Source: Thiocapsa rosea (GTDB taxonomy: Bacteria; Pseudomonadota; Gammaproteobacteria; Chromatiales; Chromatiaceae). From it: a stretch of 64,000 nucleotides of DNA. A program made the position numbers and the translations under genes. How positions within the stretch are numbered: the first letter of the stretch is position 1; each line of letters starts with the position of its first letter. Below are positions 15,208 to 24,003 of the stretch, in pieces. The notes beneath the pieces are model-generated. The model saw only the letters and a program-made list of their open reading frames with translations, was not told the origin of the DNA and made no database searches. The stretch lies in assembly GCF_003634315.1 (NCBI RefSeq), contig NZ_RBXL01000001.1:4630501-4694500 (forward strand), given 5' to 3'.

Positions 15208-16554
15208 TCATTTCTGCCGGTCTCGGTTAATGGATTTGGCGATCCGGAAATACTGCGTCAGCGGGATATTGGACGGGCACACATAGGCGCAGCAGCCGCA
15301 TTCGAAACACTGGTCCAGATTGAATTCTTCGGCCATGCGCTCGTATTGGCGGGCAAGCGCCAGCTCGCCGAGCATGGACGGATTCAGCGAGACCGGGCAC
15401 GCCTTGAGACATTCGGCGCACTTGATGCATGGGTAGACCTTGCGCCGGTCCAGATCCGGATCTTCACGCTCCAGGGCGACGACGCCCGAGACGGCCTTGG
15501 TGACGGGCACATCAAGCGAGGCCACCGCCATGCCCATCATGGGTCCGCCGAGGATGACCTCGCCGACGCGGTCGGCTGCGAGCCCGACCTGTCCGAGCAG
15601 AAAGCGCAAAGGTGTGCCGACCGGCACCATGAAATTGCCCGGGTTGGAGACCGCTGGACCGCTCACGGTGACGACGCGCTCGATCAGACCCCTGCCCTTG
15701 GGCAACAGATCGCCCATCTGGGCGAGTGTGCCCACGTTGTAGACCGCCACACCGACATCCGCCGGCAGGCCGCCGATCGGCACCTCTTTGCGCAGCAGGC
15801 TCTTGATGAGCATCTTCTCCGCACCCTGCGGATACTTGGTCTCGACGGCCTCCGCGGTGATGGGGAGCTCCTTGGGGATGACCGCCCGCAGATGAGCGAC
15901 GGCATCGAGCTTGTTGTCCTCGACACCGATGATGGCCTGTTTGGCGCCGGTCGCCTTGAGCGCGAGCTTGATGCCGCGGATCAGGGCCTCGGTCTGCTCG
16001 AGCATGATCCGATGGTCGCAGGTCAGATAAGGCTCGCACTCGCAGCCGTTGACGATGACCGTCTCGATGACCTTGCCCGCAGGGGGCTGCATCTTCACAT
16101 GGCTCGGGAAGGCACCGCCTCCGAGGCCAACCAGCCCGGCGTCCTGCACCGCCGCAACGATCTGTGCAGGCGTCATGGCGTCGAGGTCGCGATCCAGGTC
16201 GTAGAGCACCTGCTGGCTCGCCGCGTGGTAGACCTTGAGATAGATGGCCAAGGTCTTGGGTCCGTCCGCGCTCGGCGCCAGCGCGATCGCCCGGATGACC
16301 CCGGTCGCCGGGGCATGCATCGGAACCGACACGAATCCTTCGGCACGTGCGATCGGCTCGCCGCGGACGACCTCTTGGCCGACCTTGACCAAGGGGACCG
16401 CAGGCTCACCCTTATGCTGGGCGAACGGGATCACCAGCTCGGGTGCAAAGGGAAGCCGGCGAATCGGCTTGTCCGCCGTCAGTTCCTTGTGCTCGACCGG
16501 GTAGATGCCGTGGTCGAAGGTGCGATGGCGCTGGAAGAGACTGAAAAGGCCCAT
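15208..16554 (-). CDS. rnfC: Rnf electron transport complex subunit RnfC
   Basis: RnfC is the peripheral NADH/FMN subunit that links the soluble nucleotide pool to the iron-sulfur chain. The 448-residue product starts at ATG 16554 (MGLFSLFQRHRTFDHGIYP). It shows the N-terminal barrel-sandwich region (VPMHAPATGVI), GLGGGAFPSHVK for the FMN/NAD site near residue 150, and two [4Fe-4S] motifs: CIKCAECLKACP from 376 and CFECGCCAYVCP from 416. The long Lys/Ala-rich C-terminal extension seen in some enterobacterial RnfC proteins is absent. It follows nifJ after 134 nt. Confidence 0.95.
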   Translation of the reverse strand: MGLFSLFQRHRTFDHGIYPVEHKELTADKPIRRLPFAPELVIPFAQHKGEPAVPLVKVGQEVVRGEPIARAEGFVSVPMHAPATGVIRAIALAPSADGPKTLAIYLKVYHAASQQVLYDLDRDLDAMTPAQIVAAVQDAGLVGLGGGAFPSHVKMQPPAGKVIETVIVNGCECEPYLTCDHRIMLEQTEALIRGIKLALKATGAKQAIIGVEDNKLDAVAHLRAVIPKELPITAEAVETKYPQGAEKMLIKSLLRKEVPIGGLPADVGVAVYNVGTLAQMGDLLPKGRGLIERVVTVSGPAVSNPGNFMVPVGTPLRFLLGQVGLAADRVGEVILGGPMMGMAVASLDVPVTKAVSGVVALEREDPDLDRRKVYPCIKCAECLKACPVSLNPSMLGELALARQYERMAEEFNLDQCFECGCCAYVCPSNIPLTQYFRIAKSINRDRQK

Positions 16555-16688
16555 GCGTGACTGCTGTGTTGGATTTCGATCGGGATGCGCCGCGCACCGA
16601 ACCGGAAGGGTCCGGCGCGCGGCGACGAGGCGCGCTCGACTCAATGGCGCCTCTCGGCGCGCATGACGGTGCGCATCAGGGGGCGCGC

Positions 16689-19600
16689 TTACTGATACTT
16701 CGCAGCCCGCTTGAGCAGCTTCTCCAGGCCGGCCTCTGCCGGGTTCCATGGCGTCCCCGGGTGGATGCAGCCGGCGGTGCACTTCTCGGCGGCCTTGACG
16801 ATGTCCTGATAGGTGCCGCCCTTGGGATCGATCACCTCGGCCTTTTTCTCGCCGTTGTACTTAAAAATCTTGGGGTTGATCGTGATGCACTCGTCGCAGG
16901 CGGTGCATTCCGGAGTCTCGACCCAGACCGCCTCCCAGTCCGCCGCCGCACCGTTGCCGGAGCCATTGCCGGAGCTGGCGCCGGCGCCGTTGCTGCCGGC
17001 CGCCGCCACACCGTTGCCGCCGTGGCCGTTGCCGCCCGCGAGGGACGCGAGCGCTCCCGCATCGCCGCCGGCCATGGCGAGCAGACTGCTGGTGAGCTTC
17101 TGCGCCATCTCGGCCTTGGCCTGGTTGCGCACCGCCTCGACGTCGACCTTATTGAGGTGTCCGCAGATCCCGCGCAGCTGCGTCCAGAAGGCGCGGCGCT
17201 CTTCGCAGGAGCTGACCAGCTCTTGGGAGACCAGGACCCGCATCAGGCGGTTCTTGGCGTCCACGCCCCAGACATAGGGGAAATGTCCGATGCGCGCGTC
17301 CTCGTCCATGTCCAGGAACTCGGCCATGGGGATCATGGACTCGTTCCAGGTCTCGGGCGGGGCCTTGCGGAAGTGTTTGCGGAAGCGCCCCTCGGTCATC
17401 GCGAAGTCCGCAAAGGTGAAGGGGACCGTCATCTCGGCCGGCTCGCCCTTCTCGTCGGTGTACTTCAGCGTCCAGTTGATCCAGTCCTGGTCGATGTTCG
17501 GATTGCCCTCGATGGAGCAGCACTCCTCGAAGCTGGTCCCGGCATCCGGGTCGAAACGGAACAACGGGTAGGCGCGCGACTCGATCGCCATGCGGCTCTG
17601 ATGCGTGGACATCTCGTCGCCGATGCCGTGCTCGGGCTGGCAGCTGGTGTAGATGTTGAACAGCGCCGGATGACGGGCATTGAGCCCGTCGATGAAGCCT
17701 TCGAGCAGGTGCGTGAGGTTGGCGGCCGCACCGTTGAGCACGAAGCTTGTGCGATGGGCCATGCCGATGAGACCCATCTCCTTGCGGATCTCGGACTTGC
17801 CTTTGCCGATCTTGCCGTAGGGGGCCATGTCGGCGACCTGACCGATGAAGCCGGAGGTACAGGACTGACCGCCCGTGTTGGAATAGACCTGGGTGTCGAG
17901 CACCATGATCTTCACGGGGTGACCGGACATGAGCGCACGCGAGAGGTTCTGGAAGCCGATGTCGTACATGGCGCCGTCGCCGCCGACCGCGACGACCGGC
18001 GGACACAGCAGCCATTCCTCGTCGGAGAAGTCCTTCCAGCCGAAGTAGGTCAGGGCCTCGCCGTGCTCGGCCGGGTTATAGCCGCGCTCGAGCTCCAGGC
18101 GCGCCATGCGGATCGCCTTGAAGCCCTCGCCCATCTTGCGCATGTGGCCTTCGAACAGACCGAGCGCGATCGAGGGCGAGTCCTGGAAGAGATGGTTCGA
18201 CCAGGGGAACGGATAGGGGTTGAAGGGGAAGGTCGCACCCCAGACCGAGGAGCAGCCGGTGGCGTTGACGATGCCCATGGTCGTGCGTGGCTGAGCGGCC
18301 GTGTACTGCGACTTGAGTTGACGCAGCTTGCCCAGCAGATCCGTGGCCCAGGTCAGCCACTCGGGATCGACCGGCTCGGCACTGCGATCCTGATCCAGCT
18401 CGGCCGAGAGATCCGACAGACGCAGGTCCGCGTCCTTGTGCGCGTTGACCGCCTTGCTGATGGCTGCCGTGTTGGTCAGGTCGATCTTGGCGGCAAGCTT
18501 CAACCGGATGTGGGTCTCGAGCCGGTTGATCAGGTCGTCGAGTTCGGCGAGGTGGCGCTTCACACGTCCCTGCATGAGTGCCGAGACGGTCGCCGTGAAC
18601 AGATGGATCACCGTCTTCTCGCCGCAGCCCATGCAGGAGCCGTCGCCCGAGACCATCGCCTGATAGTTCGACTTATCGAGCAGCAAGGTCTCGAGCGCGC
18701 CGATCTTGTCGTCCAGATCATCGATGCGGATGAAGTCCGGATCCGTGGTCGGCAGATCGAGCCAGAAGTCCCACTTGGCGCGCATCTCCTCGATCGTCTG
18801 CGTCGTCTGGGGCTCGGAGACGAGGGCGCCGTCGTTGCACACCTCGATACACTCGTCGCAACCCTTGCAGGTGTAGGGATTGATGGTGATGCTGAAGAGC
18901 CCGCCGCTGCCTTTCTGCTTCTTCTCGCGGTTGTTCCAATAGGGCTTGGTGACGGCGAATTGATAGTCGCCGAGGGCCTGCATCATGAGGCCGAATTCCA
19001 GCTCCATGATGGCCTTCTGCTCGGGCTCGCCCTGATAGGCGGCCAGGGTCTCGAGCACCGCGCGGTCCATCAGCTCACGCATGTCGGGGGCATCCCCGGC
19101 AGCTTCGATCAGCGTACGCAGACGCTTCTCGACGTTGCGGGTCTCGCGACGCAGATGCTGGGTGGGCATGCCGCGCTCCACACGAGCGATGGCTGCGGCG
19201 AAGATGTCGGAGACCTTGTTGACCAGCCCCGGGATGGCGCTGTCCGGACAGACCGCGAAGCAATTGCCGCAGGCGGTGCAGTTCTCGGGGACGTACTTGG
19301 GATAGGTAAAGCGGATCTGGGTCATGTCGCGATAGACGCCGCTCGAGGCCGGCATCAGCGACAGGGCCATGTGCGGATCGGCGAGATTGTCGCTGCCGCG
19401 ACCGCTGGCGTAGAAGGCGCCGGTCTGCTCCCAGAAGCGATGCACGTCGGCGATGCCGCCATCGCCCTCGGGAAGCTGTTTAAGCATGACCGGGAGACCG
19501 ACCTCTTGGCGGGGCAGGAGTTGACCGCTGATCATGGGTTTGTCGACGATCTCGACAATCTCGTCGAAGCCGCGGCGCACGATGCGCAGGTTGTCCTGCA

Positions 19601-21653
19601 CGACACGCTCGCCCTTGGCGCCGAACTTCTGGCGGATCTGCTCTTCCATCGCGGCGAAGAGTCCCACTTCATCGAGGCCGGCCCGATCCATCAGGGGCGA
19701 GGCGGCGAAGAAGGCACCTTGGAAGGCGTTGCCCTGCATGCGGAACTGAAGCTCCGGATCGGACGCCTCTTCACGGGCAATCTTGAAGCCGTCGATGTAG
19801 TAGACGCGGATCTCGTGCTCGACGATGTATTTGCGCGCGGCCGGCGGGAAGCTGGCCCAAACCTGCTCGGGGTTATCGAGGCTCGCTTGGACGATGAAGC
19901 GCCCGCCCCGATCCAGCCCGGCGAGCGGATTGGAGTGCGTGAAGACGTTCGGGTCCGGACTCAGGACCACGTCGACATAGGTGTACTCGCAGTTGAGCCG
20001 GATCGGCTCGGGTGCTGCGGAGAGGAAGTAGGTGGTCGGCTGACCCTTCTTCTCCGAGCCGTACTTGGGATTGGCGCGGATGTCGAAACCGAGCAGGTCA
20101 TAGAGGGTCATCGCCAGGTTCTTGCCTGTGGTGACCGCGCCCCAGCCACCGACCGAGTGCATGCGCACGGTAATGGCGCCCTTGGGCAGGAGGTTGGGAT
20201 TTTCGCTGCCGCGCAGGGCGAGCTCGCCGATGTGCGGATAGGCATCCTTGAGGGCCTGGATGCGGATCTCGTCTTTGGGGTCGAAGGGTTTGCGGATGAA
20301 GTCGACCGACAGATAGAAGAATTTACGGTGCGCCGCGCCGGGGAGCATATTCTCGATCGCGGCAATCAGGCCCTCGGGCTGCAGATCGCGCGAGCCCAGC
20401 CCGTAGCAACCCGAATAGAGTCGCGGCATGTCGCCTTGGCGGTAGACGGCGTAGTCCGGGTAGGGCAAGCGATCGCCCTTTTCCACGTTGCCGTTCTCCA
20501 GACACTTGGTGAGGGACGCACGAATTTCGCGCATCATGGGCAGATCTTCGGCCAGCGGCTGGTCGGTGCGCTCGAGCACCGCCACGCCCTTCCTGCCCTT
20601 GAGGATCTGCCCGATGAGATCGCCCGGGAAAGGCCGATACATGGTCAGGTTTACCACGCCGACCTTGAGCTTGCGGGTCTCGCGCAGATAGTCCGCGACC
20701 GCCTCGGCCTGGGTCAGCATGCTGCCTTGGCCGAGGATGAGGTAGTCGGCATCCTCCAACCGATAGCCGCCGACGCGCTGATAGCGCCGCCCGGTCAGCG
20801 CATGGAACTCGTCCATCACCTGCTCGGCAATCGGCTCGATGTGATCGAAGAAATACGGGCGCTGGGCGGCGACGGCCTGCATGTAGGCGTCTTGGTTCTG
20901 AACCGAGCCGGAGGACACCGGGTTGTCGACGTCCCAGACCAAGGGAACGCGGCGGCGGGTCGGTCCGTAGACCAGCTTCTGGGCCGGGGTCGGACAGGCG
21001 ATGATGTCGTCCGGGCGACCGCAGAACTCGGCGATCAACTCACGTTCGGGCACCAGCAGCGGCTCGATGAGATGGGTGGTCAAAAAGCCGTCCTGACCGA
21101 CTGCGGCGGGCGTCAAGGTCAACTCGGCGATCTTACGGGCAATGAGGTTGAGATCCGCCGCCTCTTGGGCGCTTTTGCCGAAGACCTGAATGAACCCGGT
21201 GTCGTCGATGCAGTGGTAGTCATCGTGGGCGCAGTGCACGTTCAGGCTCGACTTGGTGATCGCACGCGCGCCGATGTTCAAGATGTAGGGCAGGCGCTTG
21301 CCGACCGCCGCATAGAGCGACTCGTGCATGAAGGCCACGCCCTGGGCGGAGGAGAAGTTCACCGCACGCAGTCCGGTCATGGACATGCCGGCGGTGACGG
21401 CCGCAGCGGCATGCTCGGATTCGGGCTCGACGAAGATCAGCGGGTTTCCGGACACGTTGAGGTGGCCTTTGGCGACCTCTTCCGACCAATATTCACCCAT
21501 TTGGGTGGATGGCGTGATGGGGTAAGCGCCGGCCGCGTCGGAGGCTTCGCGCTCACACATGATGACGGCGGTGTTACCGTCCATCGCCATCCGTGTGCCG
21601 GGATACTTGACCTGCTTCTCGTCCTTATTTCCGAACATGGGCTTTCCGAACAT
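16689..21653 (-). CDS. nifJ: Pyruvate:ferredoxin (flavodoxin) oxidoreductase with extra C-terminal ferredoxin domain
   Basis: This enzyme oxidises pyruvate to acetyl-CoA and CO2, reducing ferredoxin or flavodoxin, or runs in reverse. The 1654-residue chain is far longer than usual (about 1170-1200). In order it has the alpha domain (AYPITPSTQMGEYW near 43-56), the CoA-binding domain to about 420, and the gamma domain (VRMHSVGGWGAVTTGKNL near 496-513). A ferredoxin-like part follows with CTACGNCFAVCP (792-803) and CKGCDECIEVC (929-939), with about 120 residues between the clusters, and then the TPP domain with CMGCGEK (1007-1013) and GDGAMYDIGFQN (1225-1236). A Gly/Asn/Ala-rich linker (about 1528-1572) joins a further ferredoxin domain (CTACDECITINPKIF from 1583, second Cys set near 1625-1629). 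It lies between rnfB and rnfC on the same strand, so its electrons probably feed Rnf. Confidence 0.93.
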   Translation of the reverse strand: MFGKPMFGNKDEKQVKYPGTRMAMDGNTAVIMCEREASDAAGAYPITPSTQMGEYWSEEVAKGHLNVSGNPLIFVEPESEHAAAAVTAGMSMTGLRAVNFSSAQGVAFMHESLYAAVGKRLPYILNIGARAITKSSLNVHCAHDDYHCIDDTGFIQVFGKSAQEAADLNLIARKIAELTLTPAAVGQDGFLTTHLIEPLLVPERELIAEFCGRPDDIIACPTPAQKLVYGPTRRRVPLVWDVDNPVSSGSVQNQDAYMQAVAAQRPYFFDHIEPIAEQVMDEFHALTGRRYQRVGGYRLEDADYLILGQGSMLTQAEAVADYLRETRKLKVGVVNLTMYRPFPGDLIGQILKGRKGVAVLERTDQPLAEDLPMMREIRASLTKCLENGNVEKGDRLPYPDYAVYRQGDMPRLYSGCYGLGSRDLQPEGLIAAIENMLPGAAHRKFFYLSVDFIRKPFDPKDEIRIQALKDAYPHIGELALRGSENPNLLPKGAITVRMHSVGGWGAVTTGKNLAMTLYDLLGFDIRANPKYGSEKKGQPTTYFLSAAPEPIRLNCEYTYVDVVLSPDPNVFTHSNPLAGLDRGGRFIVQASLDNPEQVWASFPPAARKYIVEHEIRVYYIDGFKIAREEASDPELQFRMQGNAFQGAFFAASPLMDRAGLDEVGLFAAMEEQIRQKFGAKGERVVQDNLRIVRRGFDEIVEIVDKPMISGQLLPRQEVGLPVMLKQLPEGDGGIADVHRFWEQTGAFYASGRGSDNLADPHMALSLMPASSGVYRDMTQIRFTYPKYVPENCTACGNCFAVCPDSAIPGLVNKVSDIFAAAIARVERGMPTQHLRRETRNVEKRLRTLIEAAGDAPDMRELMDRAVLETLAAYQGEPEQKAIMELEFGLMMQALGDYQFAVTKPYWNNREKKQKGSGGLFSITINPYTCKGCDECIEVCNDGALVSEPQTTQTIEEMRAKWDFWLDLPTTDPDFIRIDDLDDKIGALETLLLDKSNYQAMVSGDGSCMGCGEKTVIHLFTATVSALMQGRVKRHLAELDDLINRLETHIRLKLAAKIDLTNTAAISKAVNAHKDADLRLSDLSAELDQDRSAEPVDPEWLTWATDLLGKLRQLKSQYTAAQPRTTMGIVNATGCSSVWGATFPFNPYPFPWSNHLFQDSPSIALGLFEGHMRKMGEGFKAIRMARLELERGYNPAEHGEALTYFGWKDFSDEEWLLCPPVVAVGGDGAMYDIGFQNLSRALMSGHPVKIMVLDTQVYSNTGGQSCTSGFIGQVADMAPYGKIGKGKSEIRKEMGLIGMAHRTSFVLNGAAANLTHLLEGFIDGLNARHPALFNIYTSCQPEHGIGDEMSTHQSRMAIESRAYPLFRFDPDAGTSFEECCSIEGNPNIDQDWINWTLKYTDEKGEPAEMTVPFTFADFAMTEGRFRKHFRKAPPETWNESMIPMAEFLDMDEDARIGHFPYVWGVDAKNRLMRVLVSQELVSSCEERRAFWTQLRGICGHLNKVDVEAVRNQAKAEMAQKLTSSLLAMAGGDAGALASLAGGNGHGGNGVAAAGSNGAGASSGNGSGNGAAADWEAVWVETPECTACDECITINPKIFKYNGEKKAEVIDPKGGTYQDIVKAAEKCTAGCIHPGTPWNPAEAGLEKLLKRAAKYQ

Positions 21654-21796
21654 GGGGCTTCTCTGTGGTTGACCCCCGGGACCCGGCCGCCGGCGATAAG
21701 CCGGGGCGCGAGGGCGCGTCAGGGGTGTGCTTCGATTCTTCGATCCGCCGTCCTCGGGGGTTCCGATTCAGGCGGATGTCGATCCCGGCCGAGGCT

Positions 21797-22663
21797 TCAA
21801 GCCAGCGGCAATGCCTCTTTGCGGACCACCTTTTTGGCGTCCTTTCCTTTGACGATCCGACCGTCCGGTTCAAGCCAAACAATCGCGCCGGTCGGACAGC
21901 GCTCGATGGCGACCTTCGAGGCGATCGCGTTCTTGGTGTAGTCCACGACGGCCAGGTTGTCCCGAATCTCGATCAATCCCTCGGGGGAGTCCTGCGCACA
22001 GCGTCCGCAGGCCGTGCAGACGACGTCGCATTCGTGCTCGCCCTCGTCCCCGGGGTCCAGGTTCTTGCAGGCGACCCAGAGGCGATGGCTGATGACATGC
22101 AGGCTGAAGAGATCCTTCGGGCAGACGGTGACGCAATCGCCGCAGGCGGTGCACTTGGCGGCATCCACGATCGGCAGGCCGTGGCGATTGAGTCGGATCG
22201 CATCGAAGTCGCAGACCTCGGCACAATCGCCCATCCCCAGACAGCCCCAGGAGCAACCCTTGCCGCCGCCGGAGACCAAGGCGGCGGCGCGGCAGGATTG
22301 GAGACCGCCGTAGGAGGCCCGCAGGAAGGCGACGTGGGCCCCGCCGGCACAGGCCAGACGTGCGACACGCTTCTCGTCTGCGCCGAGGGCCACGCCCAGG
22401 AAGTCGGCGATGAGCGTATTCATCGCGGACGAATTGACGGTGCAGCGGCCGGGCGCGATCTCGCCCTTGACCAGCATTTCGGCGAACGGCCGACAACCCG
22501 CGATGCCGCAGGCGCCGCAGTTGGCGCGCGGCAGCAGGTCCTCGACCTGATCGATGCGTGGGTCTTCGTAGACGTAAAGTCGCCGATTCGCCAGGATCAA
22601 GATCATGGCCAGCAGAAGACCGAGCGCGGCCATGAAACCGACAGCGGTGAAGATGGATGCCAT
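21797..22663 (-). CDS. rnfB: Rnf electron transport complex subunit RnfB
   Basis: RnfB is the ferredoxin-like multi-cluster subunit that takes electrons from ferredoxin. The 288-residue product starts at ATG 22663 with a membrane anchor (about residues 5-25). A [4Fe-4S] domain follows (CGACGIAGCRPFAE near 49-62), then clusters in CSWGCLGMGDCAEVC, CTACGDCVTVCP and CTACGRCAQDSP. The last has Asp-Ser where many ferredoxins have a fourth Cys (CxxxCP). This is the first gene of the cluster, 143 nt upstream of nifJ. Its 5' region carries an AT-rich inverted repeat at 22807-22847. A longer frame with an upstream ATG at 22756 is unlikely because it lacks family similarity. Confidence 0.94.
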   Translation of the reverse strand: MASIFTAVGFMAALGLLLAMILILANRRLYVYEDPRIDQVEDLLPRANCGACGIAGCRPFAEMLVKGEIAPGRCTVNSSAMNTLIADFLGVALGADEKRVARLACAGGAHVAFLRASYGGLQSCRAAALVSGGGKGCSWGCLGMGDCAEVCDFDAIRLNRHGLPIVDAAKCTACGDCVTVCPKDLFSLHVISHRLWVACKNLDPGDEGEHECDVVCTACGRCAQDSPEGLIEIRDNLAVVDYTKNAIASKVAIERCPTGAIVWLEPDGRIVKGKDAKKVVRKEALPLA

Positions 22664-22806
22664 AAACTGCTCTATCAGGCAAAGGTCGGACGGAGAGCCG
22701 CAAGCGGTCAGGGCGCAGATTCCGATCTGCGTGTCGATCGTTTGGTCGTGCCGCATGGCCTGAACGCGAGCACGAAATGGACTGCCGTCCTAAAGACTGT
22801 GCGAAT

Positions 22807-22847
22807 TTTACGGAATTATGATCTATTAATTTTCATAATTCTGTAAA
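22807..22847. promoter_or_regulatory. AT-rich 15-bp inverted repeat upstream of rnfB
   Basis: TTTACGGAATTATGA (22807-22821) and TCATAATTCTGTAAA (22833-22847) are inverted copies with one mismatch and an 11-nt spacer, about 145 nt upstream of the rnfB start. The surrounding 60 nt are strikingly AT-rich for this genome. It looks like a regulator-binding site or a promoter region for the Rnf-PFOR operon. No named regulator motif is recognised. Confidence 0.5.
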
Positions 22848-22944
22848 TCGTTACTATTGGATATCAACAGAAGGCTTTGATCCAGATGTTTTTTTTGATC
22901 CAGCGCACGTATTTTACGAACTCTTTGGCCCTGCGCGTCACTCC

Positions 22945-23010
22945 GGCCATCGTGGCACGTGACGCGGAGCGCCAGGGGCATGCGTGACACCGCAGAGCGG
23001 GTGTCACGAG
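22945..23010. repeat. GTGACACCGC hairpin repeat (family D, copy 1)
   Basis: A 66-nt unit runs from GGCCATCGTGGCAC through GCATGCGTGACACCGC to GTGTCACGAG. It is nearly the same as 46195-46260. The 399-nt stretch between rnfB and the ClpP-like gene holds this repeat and the inverted repeat, with no gene seen. Confidence 0.85.
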
Positions 23011-23062
23011 CGACCGATGTGTTGGGTGGCCGGTCTTACGTGCGAGGCCCCGCGCTCGGTCG

Positions 23063-23980
23063 TCACTCCACGCGCTCGATCACGTCCGTGACCAGGCCGG
23101 TCTGCAGTGCATCGGTAAGAGAGATCAAAAGGATCTTATTGTTGGGCACGGAGGCGGCGGCGATGGCGACATCCGGGTCGATGCCCATCTCGCGCAGATA
23201 GAGGAAGGCGTCGGCAACATAGAGCTGTCCGCCCTCGTGGCTGCTGAAGCGCCTCGGGACCTTGCTCTGATGGATGCCCAGCTTCGCCGCGGGCGTCACG
23301 TAGCGTTCGGCGCCGCCCGCCAGCACATCGATGCAGGCCGAGGTACAGGACTGATCGACCGCGGTGCGAAGACCCATGGTACGCAGATAGCGCCCGAGCC
23401 TGCGTGCCTCGAAGACCGAGCCCCCTGGGCTGTTGATCACCAGACCGACGGCTCGCGCGCGGCGCAGCTCGCCGATGGTCTTCTCGGCGAAACCATCGGC
23501 GATCTCGATGCCGTCGATGCGCAGCCATTGCGTCCGCAAGGTGCCGTCCGGCTCGAACCGCACCAAGGTCGAGGTCATGCCGGTGGCCTCGGACACTTGC
23601 CGACAGGATTCGGTCGCGAAGGCGAGGAGTGCCGGCCCGCGCGCGCCGTACTCGACGACCAGCTGATTGGATCGTTCGATGATCGCATCGACCCGGAAGC
23701 CGTACTTGTCGGCGGCGGCGATCACGGCCGAGTCGGTTACGGCGACGTCGAGATTCTGTCCGACACGCAGCAGATGGCAGGCGGCGACCCGGCTCAACCA
23801 ATCGCCCCGGCTCATGCCTTGCGGCGGACTGGTCGAGCCGGAGATCGTATCTCGGTTTGCGCCGAAGCCTTGACCGGAGTCCTGCCCGGACCCCGGCTCG
23901 GCGATCCGGCCGGGAACGGCGCAGCCGACAAGGGCGGCGATCGAGACACATAAGAGAATACGCGCGAGCGTTCGGATCAT
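23063..23980 (-). CDS. ClpP-like (COG3904-type) periplasmic lipoprotein, putative serine protease fold
   Basis: The 305-residue protein starts at ATG 23980 with a lipoprotein signal peptide, lipobox LVGC with Cys20. The C-terminal half has the ClpP/crotonase-type core: GLVINSPGGSVFEARRLGRYL, then SCTSACIDVLAGG where the nucleophile Ser of this fold sits, then KLGIHQSK with the candidate His. The N-terminal half (about 50-170) has conserved-looking Cys residues (ACHLL, ATESCRQ) but no recognised domain. The role is unknown; related proteins are annotated only as ClpP-like periplasmic proteins. It begins 23 nt after the hisHF stop on the same strand. Confidence 0.75.
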   Translation of the reverse strand: MIRTLARILLCVSIAALVGCAVPGRIAEPGSGQDSGQGFGANRDTISGSTSPPQGMSRGDWLSRVAACHLLRVGQNLDVAVTDSAVIAAADKYGFRVDAIIERSNQLVVEYGARGPALLAFATESCRQVSEATGMTSTLVRFEPDGTLRTQWLRIDGIEIADGFAEKTIGELRRARAVGLVINSPGGSVFEARRLGRYLRTMGLRTAVDQSCTSACIDVLAGGAERYVTPAAKLGIHQSKVPRRFSSHEGGQLYVADAFLYLREMGIDPDVAIAAASVPNNKILLISLTDALQTGLVTDVIERVE

Positions 23981-24003
23981 CGGGCTGTCGTGCCCCCTTC
24001 CCA

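Noticed and set aside
16557-21941. Plus-strand open frame of 1794 codons
   Set aside because: It lies entirely antisense to nifJ and parts of rnfC and rnfB. High GC keeps this frame open by codon-position bias, and the translation shows no domain.
22945-22975. TGGCAC as a sigma-54 promoter near rnfB
   Set aside because: The -12 element does not fit at the right spacing, and the motif lies in repeat family D, facing the wrong gene.
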